A stretch of DNA of 64,000 nucleotides from Plecoglossus altivelis (GCA_036571765.1 BROE01000019.1:7544930-7608929); one strand, 5' to 3'. Positions 24,864 through 37,542 are shown, counted from the first letter of the stretch. The notes: generated from the letters alone by a model not told the origin. Translations and numbers: made by a program.

Positions 24864-24889
24864 TCGAACAACAGACAACTGTTGTTCGA
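24864..24889. repeat. 11-bp perfect inverted repeat
   Basis: TCGAACAACAG and CTGTTGTTCGA separated by ACAA, a compact hairpin/cruciform in otherwise unique DNA. Confidence 0.9.
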
Positions 24890-25510
24890 GAGTCAAAGCC
24901 AGAAAGAGGCAGTAGAATTTAATTCTCTTTGTCGTCATTTTTTGGTCTGATGTTTTCAAGCTTGGCAGTGAGAGTTTGCCGTCTTGATCGAGTGCTATTA
25001 CCGGCGAGATGATGTCATGGAAACATGTGTGTTTGGTGGTGGAGGAGGTGCGGAGGAGAGAGGTGTTTAATGAGAGTTCGGCGTGTGGGGTTACCCAGGT
25101 GACTCTGGATTGCGGCAGGTTGATGACAGGTGATGGAGATTGGGGATAATACGTTCTCCGTCGCCTCCTTTCTGCCTGTTTATAAACATTTGAAGCCACC
25201 GTAATTTATGACACTATGCACTTCCTCAATCTGTTTAAATCGGCTAAAAAAGCTTAGAAACAACATGTATAATGTGCACCTTGTCCCATTGACTCAGTAT
25301 GTCCAAAAACAACTTGACTTCTTAAAGTGAAAGTAAATCTTATAAAGATGCGCACAGCATGGACACGCAGTCAGACATTAAGAGCGTTTCAGCGCAGCCT
25401 AGATGTCGTAAGAGAGAAGTAAGGAGCGTGCTTTGCTCTCTCCTACCGCCTCATCAACTCTCCCTTTCTGTAACACACGCTCTAATCGTCAGATTACCAG
25501 ATGCTCCCTG

Positions 25511-25665
25511 TTTCACACTCAATTAATCTTGCTCAAATTGGTCACCCAAGTGGAGGGACAGCCATTTGCCAGCATGGGGGCACATGACAATAAAACTCCT
25601 TAATTGGTTGTTGTTCCCATTGCCCCTGAGGTCGCTGAGGCTTTGTGATTGGCCAAGGGGGGAGA
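25511..25665. promoter_or_regulatory. possible conserved non-coding element
   Basis: A unique block with TCAATTAATC, CAATAAAA and TTAATTGG cores and a CCAAT-type GATTGGCC near its end. Its composition differs from the surrounding purine- or pyrimidine-biased DNA. Confidence 0.3.
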
Positions 25666-25984
25666 GGCAGGCTCTTGAAGTGCGGGTGGAGGCCGGGCTT
25701 CTGCCGCCACGGCTCAGGTCGTTGCGCTATTTGAGGAGCCAACAGAGGTGGTCACTTTTGCAGGAAAGTGTGGTCCCTGGGAGGAAGAGGTGGATGTGAG
25801 TCTCACGCTAGCTCGGCTAATGAAGCAGAAACAAGGCCAGGGGGGGGACGGGTCACCGGCGCTGTCTTTTATTCATGTCCACCAGCCCAGACCTCCTCTG
25901 GCCCACATCTCCTTTCACTGGCTTGTTCTCTGAAGATCATGTATGGAATGCGCAGAAGATCATTAGATCCCATTTAAACGGAGG

Positions 25985-26150
25985 CTTAAACAGACAGCTC
26001 TCTCAAAACAGACAGCTCTCTCGAACACACAGCTCGCTCAAAACAGACAGCTCTCTCAAACAGACAGCTCTCTCAAACAGACAGCTTTCTCAAACAGACA
26101 GCTTTCTCAAACAGACAGCTCTCTCAAAACAGACAGCCCTCTCAATCCCG
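25985..26150. repeat. 18-bp minisatellite (CAGACAGCTCTCTCAAA)
   Basis: About nine copies of an 17-18-bp unit; length changes of the A run shift the frame between copies. Confidence 0.9.
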
Positions 26151-27099
26151 CTTGGCCGCCTCTGACACTGCCAGAGTGCAGCAGCACTCCCTAACTCAGG
26201 AAGCAGAGACGGGGCACTAACACGCCCGCCTGTGTGTGAGACAGACTGCTTGTCCCAGCAGTGCCCAGATCAGAGCTGCTCCAGCAGCCTGTTGCTCAGG
26301 CATTATCCGGTGGAAGGTTAACTGTGTTAACTGTTATTGACAGGATCCCCTGCTGGGTCTAGCTCTTCCCTGGCGGTCCTAATTGACTGAAAGGGAAGGC
26401 AGAAGCGCTCCTGTTTACATCTCCACCAGGCTGCGCATGTATGCTTGTGTTACTCGCCAGAGGGCGAAATGGGGGGGGGGGGATGGAGATGGGTTAGATC
26501 ATGAGGACCCCCTGACGGGCTCCTTCTAGGGGGGAGCATTGGAGGCCTGTTGGGGGGTCTGCAGGCAGGGGGCCAGGTCTAATGGCTCTATGAAGACCAG
26601 GCACAAACACTGTGAATTAGGAGGCTTGCCTTGTTGGGCCTCCTCTAATGTGGAGCACAGTGAGCGTAGCCATGTTCCTCCTGGCATTACCTTGTTCTCA
26701 GCCTCTGCCCCAGCCTCCCTCAATCCCAACCTTTCTCAGCTCTAGCCCTGGCCTCAGCCCTGGCCCCGGCCCTGGCCCCAGCCCCAGCTCAAGTCCAGCA
26801 TTTCTCATGTGTATTTAATTTATAATGCAACTTAAAACAGCTTAAAAGTATACTACAATATATTCAAATAATCAGTAAGCATGTGAATATATCAAAATCT
26901 GTAAAACGTTAAGCACACTTCCCGTTGTATAAAAAAAATGTTAATTTAATCAAAACGTATTAAGCTCTGTCTTAACACTTTGAAATGGCTACAGTTCTGT
27001 AAGCAGAGGTTTAACAGTACAGCTTCTTAACCTGAGGAGGACCTCTGGGTTTTATATTTCCCTTATCGTTAAATATTCACCTCTTCTCTTAAAGCCGTG

Positions 27100-27315
27100 T
27101 GATGGCAATTAACCCTTAATTAAGAGCCGTCTTAATTTATTCATAAGGGTCAGGTGTTATTCTTGTTCAGCTGTTATAATGCAGGCTTCTACGAAGCAGC
27201 ATATGGACTCATGCTGTCAGAAATGGAGATGTTTCTACAATGCATTTCACACCCCCTCATAAGACAAGCCCTTATTAAATCCCATCACGACTGAAGCCAT
27301 TAGACGAAGCATCAC
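27100..27315. promoter_or_regulatory. possible conserved non-coding element
   Basis: A unique stretch containing CCTTAATTAAG, TTAATTTATTCATAA and CAGCTGTTATAATG, i.e. clustered homeodomain and E-box cores. No coding frame is present. Confidence 0.3.
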
Positions 27316-27794
27316 TGTGCTTTCTGTTCGGTGTCAGTCTGAACCAGGTGGGCGTCAGGAACGTGGGTGTCCATTCATCAGGATTCCCAGGGGGATCTGC
27401 AGAAAGGATGTATGTCATCCACAGGTAAGCCAGAGTCGTGAGCGTACACACACACCAAACACACACACGTACACACACGCCGTTGCCCTCATCCCTGACA
27501 CACACACTCCCCACACATACTGTACAACATCTTTCACATAGACTTCTCTCTTCTTCTTGTTTAATGTTCTGCCCTAGACAAGAACACAGAAACATGATTC
27601 CGGAGTCTTTAGGTGATGAAAGGTCACCAAGGCAATATGGTCACCAAGGCAATAAGAACCCCCCCCCCAAGGCTTGTCCAGACAGAGGAACATTGGAGCC
27701 TCCGGGCTAAGTACACAACAACAGGGCCATTTAGATCTCCCACATTCACTCAAGGAGATGAGAGGAACTGTTCAACGTGCTCACATACACCGAG

Positions 27795-27970
27795 AAGAAC
27801 AGGAACCAGCGCTGTTCCACCCAGGTTCACCTCCAGGAGAACAGAACAGGTGCAACAGCACAACAAGAGAATAGTAAAACAGCAGAACAGGAGGACAGAA
27901 CAACAGCAGTAAGAGCAGAGCAGGAGAACAGGAGGACCGAGACAGGAAAAACAGGAGAATAGTAGAACAC
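27795..27970. repeat. AGAACAGG-type purine-rich repeat
   Basis: Degenerate AACAGNAGAACAGGAG units. Confidence 0.65.
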
Positions 27971-28436
27971 GGGCGAGTTACATTCTGAGAAATAGACTTC
28001 CGGTAGAGAAGAGGGAGCAGACTGGGATCCGGGGGGAGTTCAAACTGCTCAACAGAGCCCCTCGACCGCTCCTCTATCGTCTCCCCTGGGCTGAACACAC
28101 CTGAGATGAACACACCTGCGCTGAACGCACCTGCTCTGACCTGAAACGAGGTAAATAAGAATAATGACAGTGACATTAATGACTGCAATTATAACCATAG
28201 GGGAGGAGAGGGGAGGGGGATCACATTTACATTTGCTACTGTCCGGGAACCATACAGTAACCATGCGCCCTGCCCCCTCCCTCCCAGGGACGCAGGCCCT
28301 GGCAGCAGCTGTGCAGTGGAGGTAAAGACGGTGTTAAGAGCTGAGGGCACACCCTGAGGAACGTCCTCGCGCTCTACCGAGGGATTCCTCCTGGCTCAGA
28401 CAGGCCTGGACACGCCCCGGTAAGGCCTGGGATGGG

Positions 28437-28437
<1 letters not shown>

Positions 28438-28468
<31 letters not shown>

Positions 28469-28600
28469 ACACACACACACACGCTCATGCATGTATTCAC
28501 GCATGCACGCATACACACGTACATGTACTCCAACATACCCACACACACGTGCGGGCACATACACACAGGCGCATGCACGCAGGCAGGCATTCGCAGGCTC
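28438..28600. repeat. TC/CA microsatellite
   Basis: A TC tract joined to CA and CATGCA-type repeats. Confidence 0.85.
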
Positions 28601-29069
28601 ACACGCAAGTCCCATGAGGGTGTGTGGAGTTGGCAGGGAGCAGCGGAAGATGCTGTGGGCGTGAGAGCAGGTGAGCACATGACATACCTTCTGATATAGT
28701 GTGGCAAGGCAGGGCGTCAGCTGTGGATTACAGGTTAACCTTTAGTTCAGAGACGAGTTCGAGAAGTCAGTCTGGTAGAACAAGGATCGCGATGTTCTTT
28801 TCTGTTCTAATGATGACATCCCCTCACAGCCCCCCCCCCTACCCCACCTCTCCCACTCCGAAAACACCGTCCACCCCGCCCCCCCTTACACCCTCACCAA
28901 CACCACCTACACTCCCCCACACCCCCCCCAAAGCCCCCCTAACCCAGCACCCTCACCCAAACATGTCATTATAGCTACATCTGGGTCTGTAATTGGGCCC
29001 TCCATTAGGGCTGTCAACAATAGGAACTGTATGTAGAGGAAGAGGTCATTACAGAGAGGACAGGGGGAG

Positions 29070-29235
29070 AAGAATAGGAATAATAATGACTTCTTTTAAC
29101 CCAACAAAAGGAGGTGCTGCGAAAGGTCACTCTTAATTAGTCTCCAATCTCCGTCGAGGAGGTCTCTGAGCCTTCGTCTGACAGCTTCCACAATGATGAC
29201 GTCTCTTCAGAAAGGCCTTTTGGGGGACAGAATCA
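29070..29235. promoter_or_regulatory. possible conserved non-coding element
   Basis: A unique block with AATAATAATGA, CTCTTAATTAG and a TGATGACGTC CRE-like palindrome near 29195. It contains no repeats and no long open frame. Confidence 0.28.
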
Positions 29236-29689
29236 CGAGCTATCACGAGGGAGAAGGCCGGGGAACAATATGTTCATATACAGTCCTCTTATCTCGGGCC
29301 ACTGAGAAAAGCAAGCCGAGTAGTGGCCTTTTTTTTGAATTTCTCCCCTCAGGAGCTCTTGGTAAACTGTCTGACTTCAAAGTTCCTGTGTGTCTTCAGA
29401 CACCATGGATTCTCCAGCCTCGGCTTTAAATAATGCAGTTGCCTACGGTCATGTGAACAACGGGTCGTTTGTATGAAGCTACATAAAATAACATATAAAC
29501 TCTCTTTCCCACATGCCCTGCAGTCTTGAGGCGGCGATGAGTTCATTTCAAGCTGTAAGTGGTGACCTTGTGAAAGAGGCCAGAGACTGGATGATCTCTA
29601 CTTCTCACCATGCAGACGTTTTCACTGAAGGATTCCAAACACCAAAATGAAATACAAATAAGGTTTCGGTTTAGGTGTCCGTCTCTGTT

Positions 29690-29895
29690 ACTATGGCGCT
29701 GTGTCTGTTGCCATGTTACGTTGACAGTGTCTCTGCCACCTCAGCAATGTCTCTATTGCCTCTGTTGCCGTGGCATTGACTTTGATACCATGTATTTGTC
29801 TCTGTTACCATTTTACCATGGCATTTTCTCCGTTACCATGTTACCACGATGTTGTCTCTGTTACCATGGCGTCGTCTCTGTTACCGTGGCGTTAT
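29690..29895. repeat. degenerate TCTCTGTTACCATGGCG repeat
   Basis: Eight or more imperfect copies of an approximately 20-bp unit with recurrent GTTACCATG. Confidence 0.7.
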
Positions 29896-29965
29896 CTCTA
29901 CCCTCTCCACGAGCTCACAGCCAGCTGACCCTGGCCTCAGTTGACCAGGAAATTAGAACAACATG

Positions 29966-30070
29966 ACGCAAGGAGATTCCTTACAAAATCGTCTTTATTT
30001 CATTAGCGAGGCGCCTAATTCCATTAACTTTAATGCATCTCTCTATTAAATCTCATTTATCATACGTTTT
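29966..30070. promoter_or_regulatory. possible conserved non-coding element (homeodomain-core rich)
   Basis: About 100 bp with repeated ATTA/TAAT cores: TTATTTCATTAGC, CCTAATTCCATTAAC, CTATTAAATC, CATTTATCATA. Density of such cores is the highest in the intergenic interval. It ends at a TC repeat. Confidence 0.35.
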
Positions 30071-30964
30071 CTCTCTCTCTCTCTAATGATCTCTTTATGC
30101 TCAGGCTTTCTCAAAGCGTGCAGTGAAGGATTGTCCGTAATCGTAGGATTTTACAGCCACATCCGAGCCTAGCTCCCAACAAAGTGGCAGAAAATCTCTA
30201 AAACTGTATTTCTGTGGTCAGAGTAACAAGAAACAGTCTGTATTTACTGGACAAGTCGCTAAGTAGCCACATCTCAGCAACCAGGGAAGGTGAACGTAAC
30301 ATTCAAACACACAGGCAATTACTTAACTGCAGCACACTATCTCAACAACCACCTGTCTGACACAGCGCTTTAGAAATGTCCTCAGGTTTTGCTATGACAT
30401 CAAACAACAACATTAGAAAAGGTTGCTTAAGCACCCTGTATTTTTGAGGAAATCTCAGAATGTTACGATGACTCCGTAACCCAGTGCTGCGTTCACAAGC
30501 TTGCCATGAGGACATACAGACCTACTGTGTTACAGGGACCGAATAGGCCTGGATGAATACAGCTCTATACTATAGTTAGAGAGAGAGGCGTAAATGGACG
30601 CACAGTCCAGGTAGTCTGAGCACCAGAGAAAGACACAGCATGGATGGATACAACCTCAGTAAGCGGAAATAACTGCTTTGAAAAGCTTCCTGTCCGGGGG
30701 CCATTACGCAGATATATTTAGACACTGTTTTAAACTGAATCATAGATGGAGCCTAATATGAAATTAAATGCAGGGCTCGATGGTAAAAGGAGCAGTGTTT
30801 TGCAAATTTGTATTTTTTCGGTGGTCGTGTCGAAAAATGGAGGACTGCTCCACGGAGATTGTTCCGGCTTCTGGTCTTTGTGTCGGTCTGGTCCATAAAG
30901 GTGGTCCTCAGTGATGTCACCCGAAATATGTTCATGGTGTTGATGTGAAAAACGGAGGGGACAA

Positions 30965-31112
30965 GTGGGGTGGCTAGTATGGGGGCCAGTGTGGGGGCCA
31001 GTGGGGTGGCCAGTGGGGTGGCCAGTGTGGGGGCCAGTGGGGTGGCCAGTGTGGGGGCCAGTGTAAGGGTCAGTGTGGGGGCCAGTGTGGGGGCCAGTGG
31101 GGTGGCCAGTGT
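30965..31112. repeat. 12-bp G-rich minisatellite
   Basis: Copies of GGGGGCCAGTGT and GGGGTGGCCAGT, about twelve units. The + strand frame reads short GASV/GVAS repeats and the minus strand reads repeats of HTGP/HPTG; both are artefacts of the unit length. Confidence 0.92.
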
Positions 31113-31294
31113 GGGTGTCCTTGGACACCCATGCAGATACGCATTGGTCCTGTCGGACATTACCACGCCCAAAAACAGAATGGCTAGTACTACTACTAAC
31201 ATACAGATAATGCATGATTCGAAGCAGTCATGTAAGACTCTGTTGCTGTTTGAGGACTACCAAGTTACACTGAGAACTTTGTTTGCCATAAAAC

Positions 31295-31345
31295 TTTAAA
31301 CACACACACACACACACGCACACATGCACGCACACACACACAAAC
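31295..31345. repeat. CA microsatellite
   Basis: A CA tract with ACGC interruptions. Confidence 0.9.
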
Positions 31346-33109
31346 TGAGGGATGCATTTATTACCCCTTTCATTCAGATCTGACTCAGAGTTGTGCTGTA
31401 ATGTTCAAAGTAGATTAGGGCAAAATGAAGAGATGTAAAAATATCCCTGTCTAGAAACAGTCCCGTGATGACATGTGTGAGATCCTGCTTGCTCTGCCTT
31501 CCCCTTTCTCATTTACTCCATATTTTCCCTTCAGGGTAAAGAAAAAAAAAAAAGAAGAAAAAAAGTTTATAAATAGGGACATGAAGGCTTACCTCGTCAA
31601 GCAAATTTCTTTTGATGGTATGAAAAATTACACGACAAACACATCCATGGATTTGGTCATACATATTCTAGATAGCATGCTGCATGAAAGTAGCTCTGGC
31701 AGACATTTCTTTGGCAATTAAATAGCATGGCGTGACTGTAGCTTCGGACGCATGAAGGAAGCTTTGTCTGGGTTTATGTGGGGGAACGCTATGAGCTGCA
31801 CTTTCAACCATGGGCCCACATCTCATTTCACTGTCTGAAAAAGAGGATGAGATTTACCAATGCTATTAGGAAAAAGAAAAGGAAAATATATGGGGGTGAG
31901 AAGGGGGGGGGGGGGTCTCAATAGGAAAGCAGAAGCGAGGAAAAAGCAGAACTTGGTGAAAAGAGAGAGAGGGATGAATTAACATAGCTCTCAGCACTTT
32001 CAAGTCTCTCGACTGCTTTTGCTGCTTTTGTGGCGTGGCCCATGGTACATTGTCCAAATGTTTACCCCAAAATACAGTTGGGTTGAAGTCTTTCTAAACA
32101 CCATGCCATTCACATGTTGGTGTGACGTCCTACTGTCTCGTGCTGTGAATAGACTGTCTGCTTTGAAGAGGCCAGCCACTTAGACATCTTTAATAAAACG
32201 GAGTGTCGTGTTGACAGTTGGTGTTTCAGAAGGACGTGAACTCCTATGAACTCCTCCGGTTCTGAGTAAGACTACCTTCTCGCAGTTAGCAACCGTTCAT
32301 CATGTGGCCAACAGCGCCCTCTACAGGACGCAAAACACATCCTGGGACGCGAGGTAAAAGGTCTGTTTGTGGTGTCCTCCGATTTGAACTCTGAATGAGC
32401 CAGGAGGAGCATTTCTTTAGGCTGGAGGGTCTGCAGATCTGTTGTTGCGTACGACACCTCTGGACACTGTGGCCCCACTGTGAAAGTCCATAACTTCATC
32501 CGGGTAGAACGTTGTCATGGTAACAACCGTCACATTGAAAAGCGGCGTGCACAAAAGGCTGTAAACCGATGCGATGGTTACGAGAGTCAAAAGTGGGCCA
32601 TCCCTGTCAGGTAGGATGTTCAGTGAATTAAACCCCCGTGGTTTATTCAATAGACCACAGGCCATAGAACAGAGAAAACGAAAGAACCCGTTTATGTGGC
32701 TCTGGCAACAGCTATATATGGATAAAACGGTGAGCTTATCTGACGGTCTAGAAATACTCTACAGTGGTCTTCAAGACACTACTGTTGCCTACAAATACCA
32801 CTGCAAATATGACTGTGGTCTACAAATAGGACACTGAGATTCTGAAGATTTGTTAATTAATGCAGGTGCTTGTGTGAAGTACAGTGTTTAAGTCTGGTTT
32901 TCAGTAGTACCAAGAATATGAAATACACTCTGAACACACAGCACTGATCACTATGGTTGTTACTGATATAGTTTAGGACTTGTTTGTTTACCTCAGTGAT
33001 TACATAAAGCTTTGGTGTTTGATCTCTGATGATGTTATACTCTTGTCAACCACCAGATGGCCAAAGTGGTCAAAGAATGTATGGAAGATGAAACCAGCTC
33101 GTTTTAATG

Positions 33110-33133
33110 TATGCACACACACATACATACAAC

Positions 33134-33169
<36 letters not shown>

Positions 33170-33275
33170 AACGAACACGCATAGATGTGCAGACACACAC
33201 TGTACACACTGTACACACACAGACCCGCAAACACACACTAACAAATATGTGCCAAAACACACACACGCAAACACA
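33110..33275. repeat. CA microsatellite
   Basis: A CA tract with several interruptions. Confidence 0.88.
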
Positions 33276-34769
33276 CCAAGTGGCCTTGTACGCAGTAAAT
33301 CCTTGAATGTTTAAAATCCAATAAACTAGGTAGATTGAGACGGTGTCAAGGTTGAGTCGAAGCTCAGAGGAAAAGGGCAGCAAACCTGTTTGTAGTCTGT
33401 CAGTGTGATAGCAGCCCTGCTGGCCTGTCATCCTCAGGGCTCTCATTACGCAGAACCTGGGTCTGGTACAACCTGACTGTCCCTATGACTGTTGTCCTAA
33501 TCACCGGGGACATACTGCTCATCAAAAGGTATGCTGGGACTGGCTCAAAGGCGTGATTGAACTTGTCCTACAGAGGTCTTTTAGCCATAGGCGCTCCTGT
33601 CCAATGACCATGTTCTTTATGCAACGCATAGATGTAGTCCGATCACCTCGTCCCTGACGTGGTGCTCGGATCGTCAGTGCGTCTGGGAATTTGAAGTAGG
33701 TCTCACAGAAACACAGAAACAAAATACGCGGGGATTTTTGTGTGTGATTATGTTTGTTCCCCGGTTTGATGTTGTGCGGTGATGTTGTGATGTCCCATGT
33801 TGGGTTTGTTTGTTGATGTGATGCTAGGAGGAGACTGGAGCAGTGGAGGACCGCATCCAGCTGCTTCCTGAAGTCTCAGATTCTCCCTCCTCACCTTCCC
33901 TCCCCCCCTACCTCCCTCTCTCCCCTCCCCTCTCCCCCCCCCAGGGCAAGCTTGTACACATGTTGGAGAGGAACAAACCCTCCCTCTCCACCATCTCCAC
34001 CCCCTCTCAGACATGAATGCAGCCTCTGCCTCTCCAAAAAGAATGAACCACACACAATCACATCACACGCAATCACATCACTATTGTCGTGTGATGGCGC
34101 ATGGCTCCACAGCAGAGCTACGCGCAGTGTATCGCTCCACGTGACGACACACCAGGAGATGACTGCTTCTAAGCCCCACCTCCACAGGAGTGAGGAAAGA
34201 AGCATCTGCTGAATGAACACATGACATAACTGTGACTTGGATCTCCTCGAAGACGGATGACTGCTTTCAGAAGGCTCCTTCTCCGTCCTGGGGAGTTCAA
34301 AAAGAGTCATCGGGGTGCGAAACTGCCTCCGAGGAAAACTCAGTCGGGGCAAACAGAATGACTAAACCATTCCCAAGTTCTGTCCTCCCCATCATCAATA
34401 AGGCTCCTTGTCCTGCTGGTATATAATCTTCACTGGCTGGGATTGTTTATCGCACACAGACTGCGCGATGAAGTCAGACTCTGTGTGTTTCTCTCGTCGG
34501 CTGATCTTCAGACGCACTACAGAGAGACGAGGACTTCTCCAGACAGGGACACATTCTCTTCCTCTCTGGACCTGCAGTGACAAATGGCTTGATGCTGAAC
34601 TTGGGAAAACAGACCACAAACAGAATATAGCGAATCATCACACCATCTCGTCCGGTCTGATCACAGTGCTTGGTATCTCCATATCTACGGGTCCCTTCCC
34701 CTAGCATTTATATTGCAACGCTGAGTTACAAAAAGTGAATGTGGTTATGTATTCTTTAAGAAGAGGATT

Positions 34770-34860
34770 TGATTCCAAACCCCATACCAAGTGGGGTTTG
34801 AGCTTACGACGGCTTGATCACGAGTCAAACGCTAAAGCGGAACTATAGTTACCCTCTTTG
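34770..34860 (-). mobile_element. tRNA-headed SINE relic
   Basis: The minus strand has CGCTTTAGCGTTTGACTCGT and the B-box-like GTAAGCTCAAACCCC at tRNA spacing. Confidence 0.5.
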
Positions 34861-35944
34861 TGGCTCAGGCTGTGTGTGTCTGCTCATTGGTTTTCACAGC
34901 CAGGTCTTCTGCCAGCCCTGTTTTGCTTGTGGAGCACGGTGAGATTAGCATCAGAGAGCCTGGGCGAGCTGGGGTAACAGGACTGAATGTCACCCTGGGG
35001 CTGGTCAGGGAGGCTGGTCTGTCCTATCAAATCTGTCCTCTGTGATGGGTCCTCCACATTACTGTCTTATATACTCTGTCTTACTCAATATGTCCCACTC
35101 AATCTGTTTTACACAATCTGTCCTACACAATCTGTTGGACTCGGGCGGTTTTAGACGGAAAACTCAGTTCTCCCTGTGTCAAATTAGTGAGCCAGAGAAG
35201 ACAGTTAACCATGTTGTCAGAAACACACACACTTGCATGCACAAACACTCACAGGGAGACACACATATTTCATTTCACTCTTTATAGTTATTTGTCATGT
35301 CTCTTGAAACCTGGTTTCAACACGATCAGGATAAACGTTGTAAATCAAAATCCGGAAAAACGTTTCTGATACAACTTTATCTTTAAAAATTTAATCAAAC
35401 TGGCGTCAGAGGGAATTTGGAAACTATCAGAAGTAACACCCATGAGTTTTCTTGCAGCCTACAGCTGTCGACCAAATCAGTCACCTCTTCTCCTGTAATT
35501 ATCCAATTGAGAAATAGGCTTCAAAGCTTCGAGCGTTGATCGAGGTTAAGGGCGTTGTTAAAGACTGCAGTAACAGCTTTTGCGCTTATCAGTCAATTAC
35601 GTTCTCATTATAAAATCATTGAGAACCGGTTTATCTTCGTTTGAAAGGTATAATGTGACTTCATTTTAGCGGGAGAAGACGATACCAAATGTGTGTGGCG
35701 CGGCGGCAGTGTTTGGCACGATGAACGATCCTCGGTTCGATTCCTGCATGTGATTCCTGCATGTGGCAGTGTTGGCGTGTCAAAGCAGGCCCATTGGTGT
35801 TCCGATTACCTCGGTGCCGCTCCTCTTGAACGCGCGTGTCACTCCTGTTGGATGAATTAATATGCCCGCTTCTGAATGTAAGACTCAGCTAATGCAATTA
35901 AGCGTCCGCGTTGGACCAAGATCAGAGTCAGAAAGCAAAAGATG

Positions 35945-36045
35945 AATAAGGTGTATTACTTGTCCAGAGCGACATAACCTGAACCGACCTTTGGAATTGC
36001 AGTCTAGCGCTTTAACCACCAATCTACACCCGCTCCCTCAAGCCT
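35945..36045 (-). mobile_element. tRNA-headed SINE relic
   Basis: The minus strand carries GATTGGTGGTTAAAGCGCTA (A box), AAAGGTCGGTTCAGGTT (B-box region) and GTCGCTCTGGACAAG, the last being the common fish SINE/L2 tail motif. Confidence 0.55.
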
Positions 36046-36219
36046 ATTAAAATTAAATTAGTCCCTTTAGTATCTCTTAAGCACAAGACAAATAATGACA
36101 TTGGCGGGGGTCAAACATTTAGGAAAAACAAAACAGATTATATATCTTATACCTCAATAGTTTATTGTGAGAAAACAAACGTAATGAATTCGTCTAGACT
36201 CGTCGGCTGACGTTTAACT

Positions 36220-36430
36220 TTGGCTTAACATTCCTCAATATTAAATGCACGAGGCTATTTTAGTTCAATAGCGGCAGTCATTTATACCAGATGATTATCA
36301 TTTAATCAACTCGTCTGGACTCGCCAAAGTCGCTTGAGAAAAGTAGAAGGCTAAGTCATGTAAAGCTATTTACATTGTCTTAAGCGAATGATTTACTTTG
36401 GGTTTCATTTGCTAATGCAAATAGCTAAAA
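36220..36430. promoter_or_regulatory. possible conserved element upstream of lhfpl6
   Basis: A unique AT-rich block with CAATATTAAATG, CATTTATACC, TTATCATTTAATC and TTGCTAATGCAAAT (an octamer-like POU core) close to the presumed lhfpl6 promoter. Confidence 0.3.
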
Positions 36431-36699
36431 GGCAATTTATCTGCGAGACCACCAGCTGACAAGCGTACTGAAAGCATAAGCGGGCGGAGCCGTCAACACA
36501 GCGACTTGAAGAAAACCGCCAACACAGACCTACCCAGTGGGCGGAGATCTGCGGGTTCCATGTCCCTTTTCGCACCCAGCATTTTTCCATCCCATCACTA
36601 TTTCGAAACCGAAGGAATGTGCGTAGGGTCGCAGTTTGGACCTAAGTGTTTCCTCTTTGAAGCGGACCACGCTGTCGAATTAAAAGAGTTAGTCTCGTG

Positions 36700-36862
36700 T
36701 TGTTGACGGCTGAATGGTAGGCTTCGGGAGCGGTTATACGGTACCGACGACGGGACGTGTCAGTGGAAGTATCGTTTCTCCAATTTCCTCTCAACTACTC
36801 TGAACTTTGAAACCCAGTAATTTCACCTGCGTTTTGGAGTTGCACTGAGGAACAACAAACAT
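36700..36862 (+). other. lhfpl6: lhfpl6 predicted non-coding exon 1 (5' limit unknown)
   Basis: A strong donor, aacat|gtaagatt, lies at 36863, and a good acceptor (cgtctcctcag) ends at 37383, just upstream of the exon containing the lhfpl6 start codon. Human LHFPL6 also begins with a non-coding exon, so I infer a 5'UTR exon ending at 36862. Its 5' limit is a guess. The preceding 36400-36700 is moderately GC-rich with scattered CpG, as expected for a promoter region. Confidence 0.4.
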
Positions 36863-37383
36863 GTAAGATTATCTTATTTTTAACCTCCTGCGTTGCTCTT
36901 AAAAATAATCTACAACTGATCCTTAAATGTACCGTTACTGAGTAGACCATAGTCGCCAGAGCATTCAGTGCTAAAAATAGCTCGTTACTTGAGAAGTGGT
37001 CAAATGGAATATTGCCAACCATAGGCTTCGCCTTTCTTTTAAAGTTAATTATTATAGGCTAAAGATGATATGAATCCGTCTTTGTGTGTTTTGGTTGTGC
37101 ACTGTAGTTGGCTAGTTAAACCTATGATACTGTAGGACGTTTAAACCCTTTTTTGTTCAAATATGGTTAAGTATAGATTGTAAACAAATCTTGATTTAAA
37201 ACATTCCAACATTTCCGACATGCCATCCGTACAGTTGTGAATTTCAAACATTTTTTTCATGTTGGTGTTAGCCCCGTCTTAGAAATTCTCACCGGGGAAC
37301 TATCCCGTCATGTTTCCCCTGACAGTCCAGTTGTCACGCTTGTCTGTACCTCATAAATTCAACTCTTCCTGTCGTCTCCTCAG

Positions 37384-37542
37384 GGGTCAAGCCGCCACGC
37401 AGAGCGGGGAGGAACTGTGCTAGAACCGGACTCACAGCACCAGATGTGGACATAAGAAACCAAACATCCGCCTCGTGGAATTTACAAAGAAATCGATTAT
37501 TTTAGTGTCAGTGTTGTTATCATCGAATAGGCCGTTTGAGAG
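37384..37542 (+). other. lhfpl6: lhfpl6 5'UTR part of exon 2
   Basis: This is sequence between the predicted acceptor ending at 37383 and the ATG at 37543. It contains no competing long upstream reading frame in frame with LHFPL6. Assignment depends on the predicted upstream splice. Confidence 0.55.

Larger units (their letters stand above)
22481..36699. other. foxo1-lhfpl6 intergenic interval
   Basis: About 14 kb without a recognisable coding gene. It carries microsatellites near 27.45, 28.45, 31.3 and 33.1 kb, an 18-bp and a 12-bp minisatellite, C-rich DNA at 28830-28960, tRNA-headed SINE relics (about 23.45, 34.8, 36.0 kb), and several unique AT/TAAT-rich blocks listed as possible regulatory elements. 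In mammals COG6 occupies the FOXO1-LHFPL6 interval; no COG6-like exon is visible here on either strand. Stretches such as 22500-23400, 23530-24700, 32050-32960 and 33300-33890 show nothing I can name. Confidence 0.7.
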
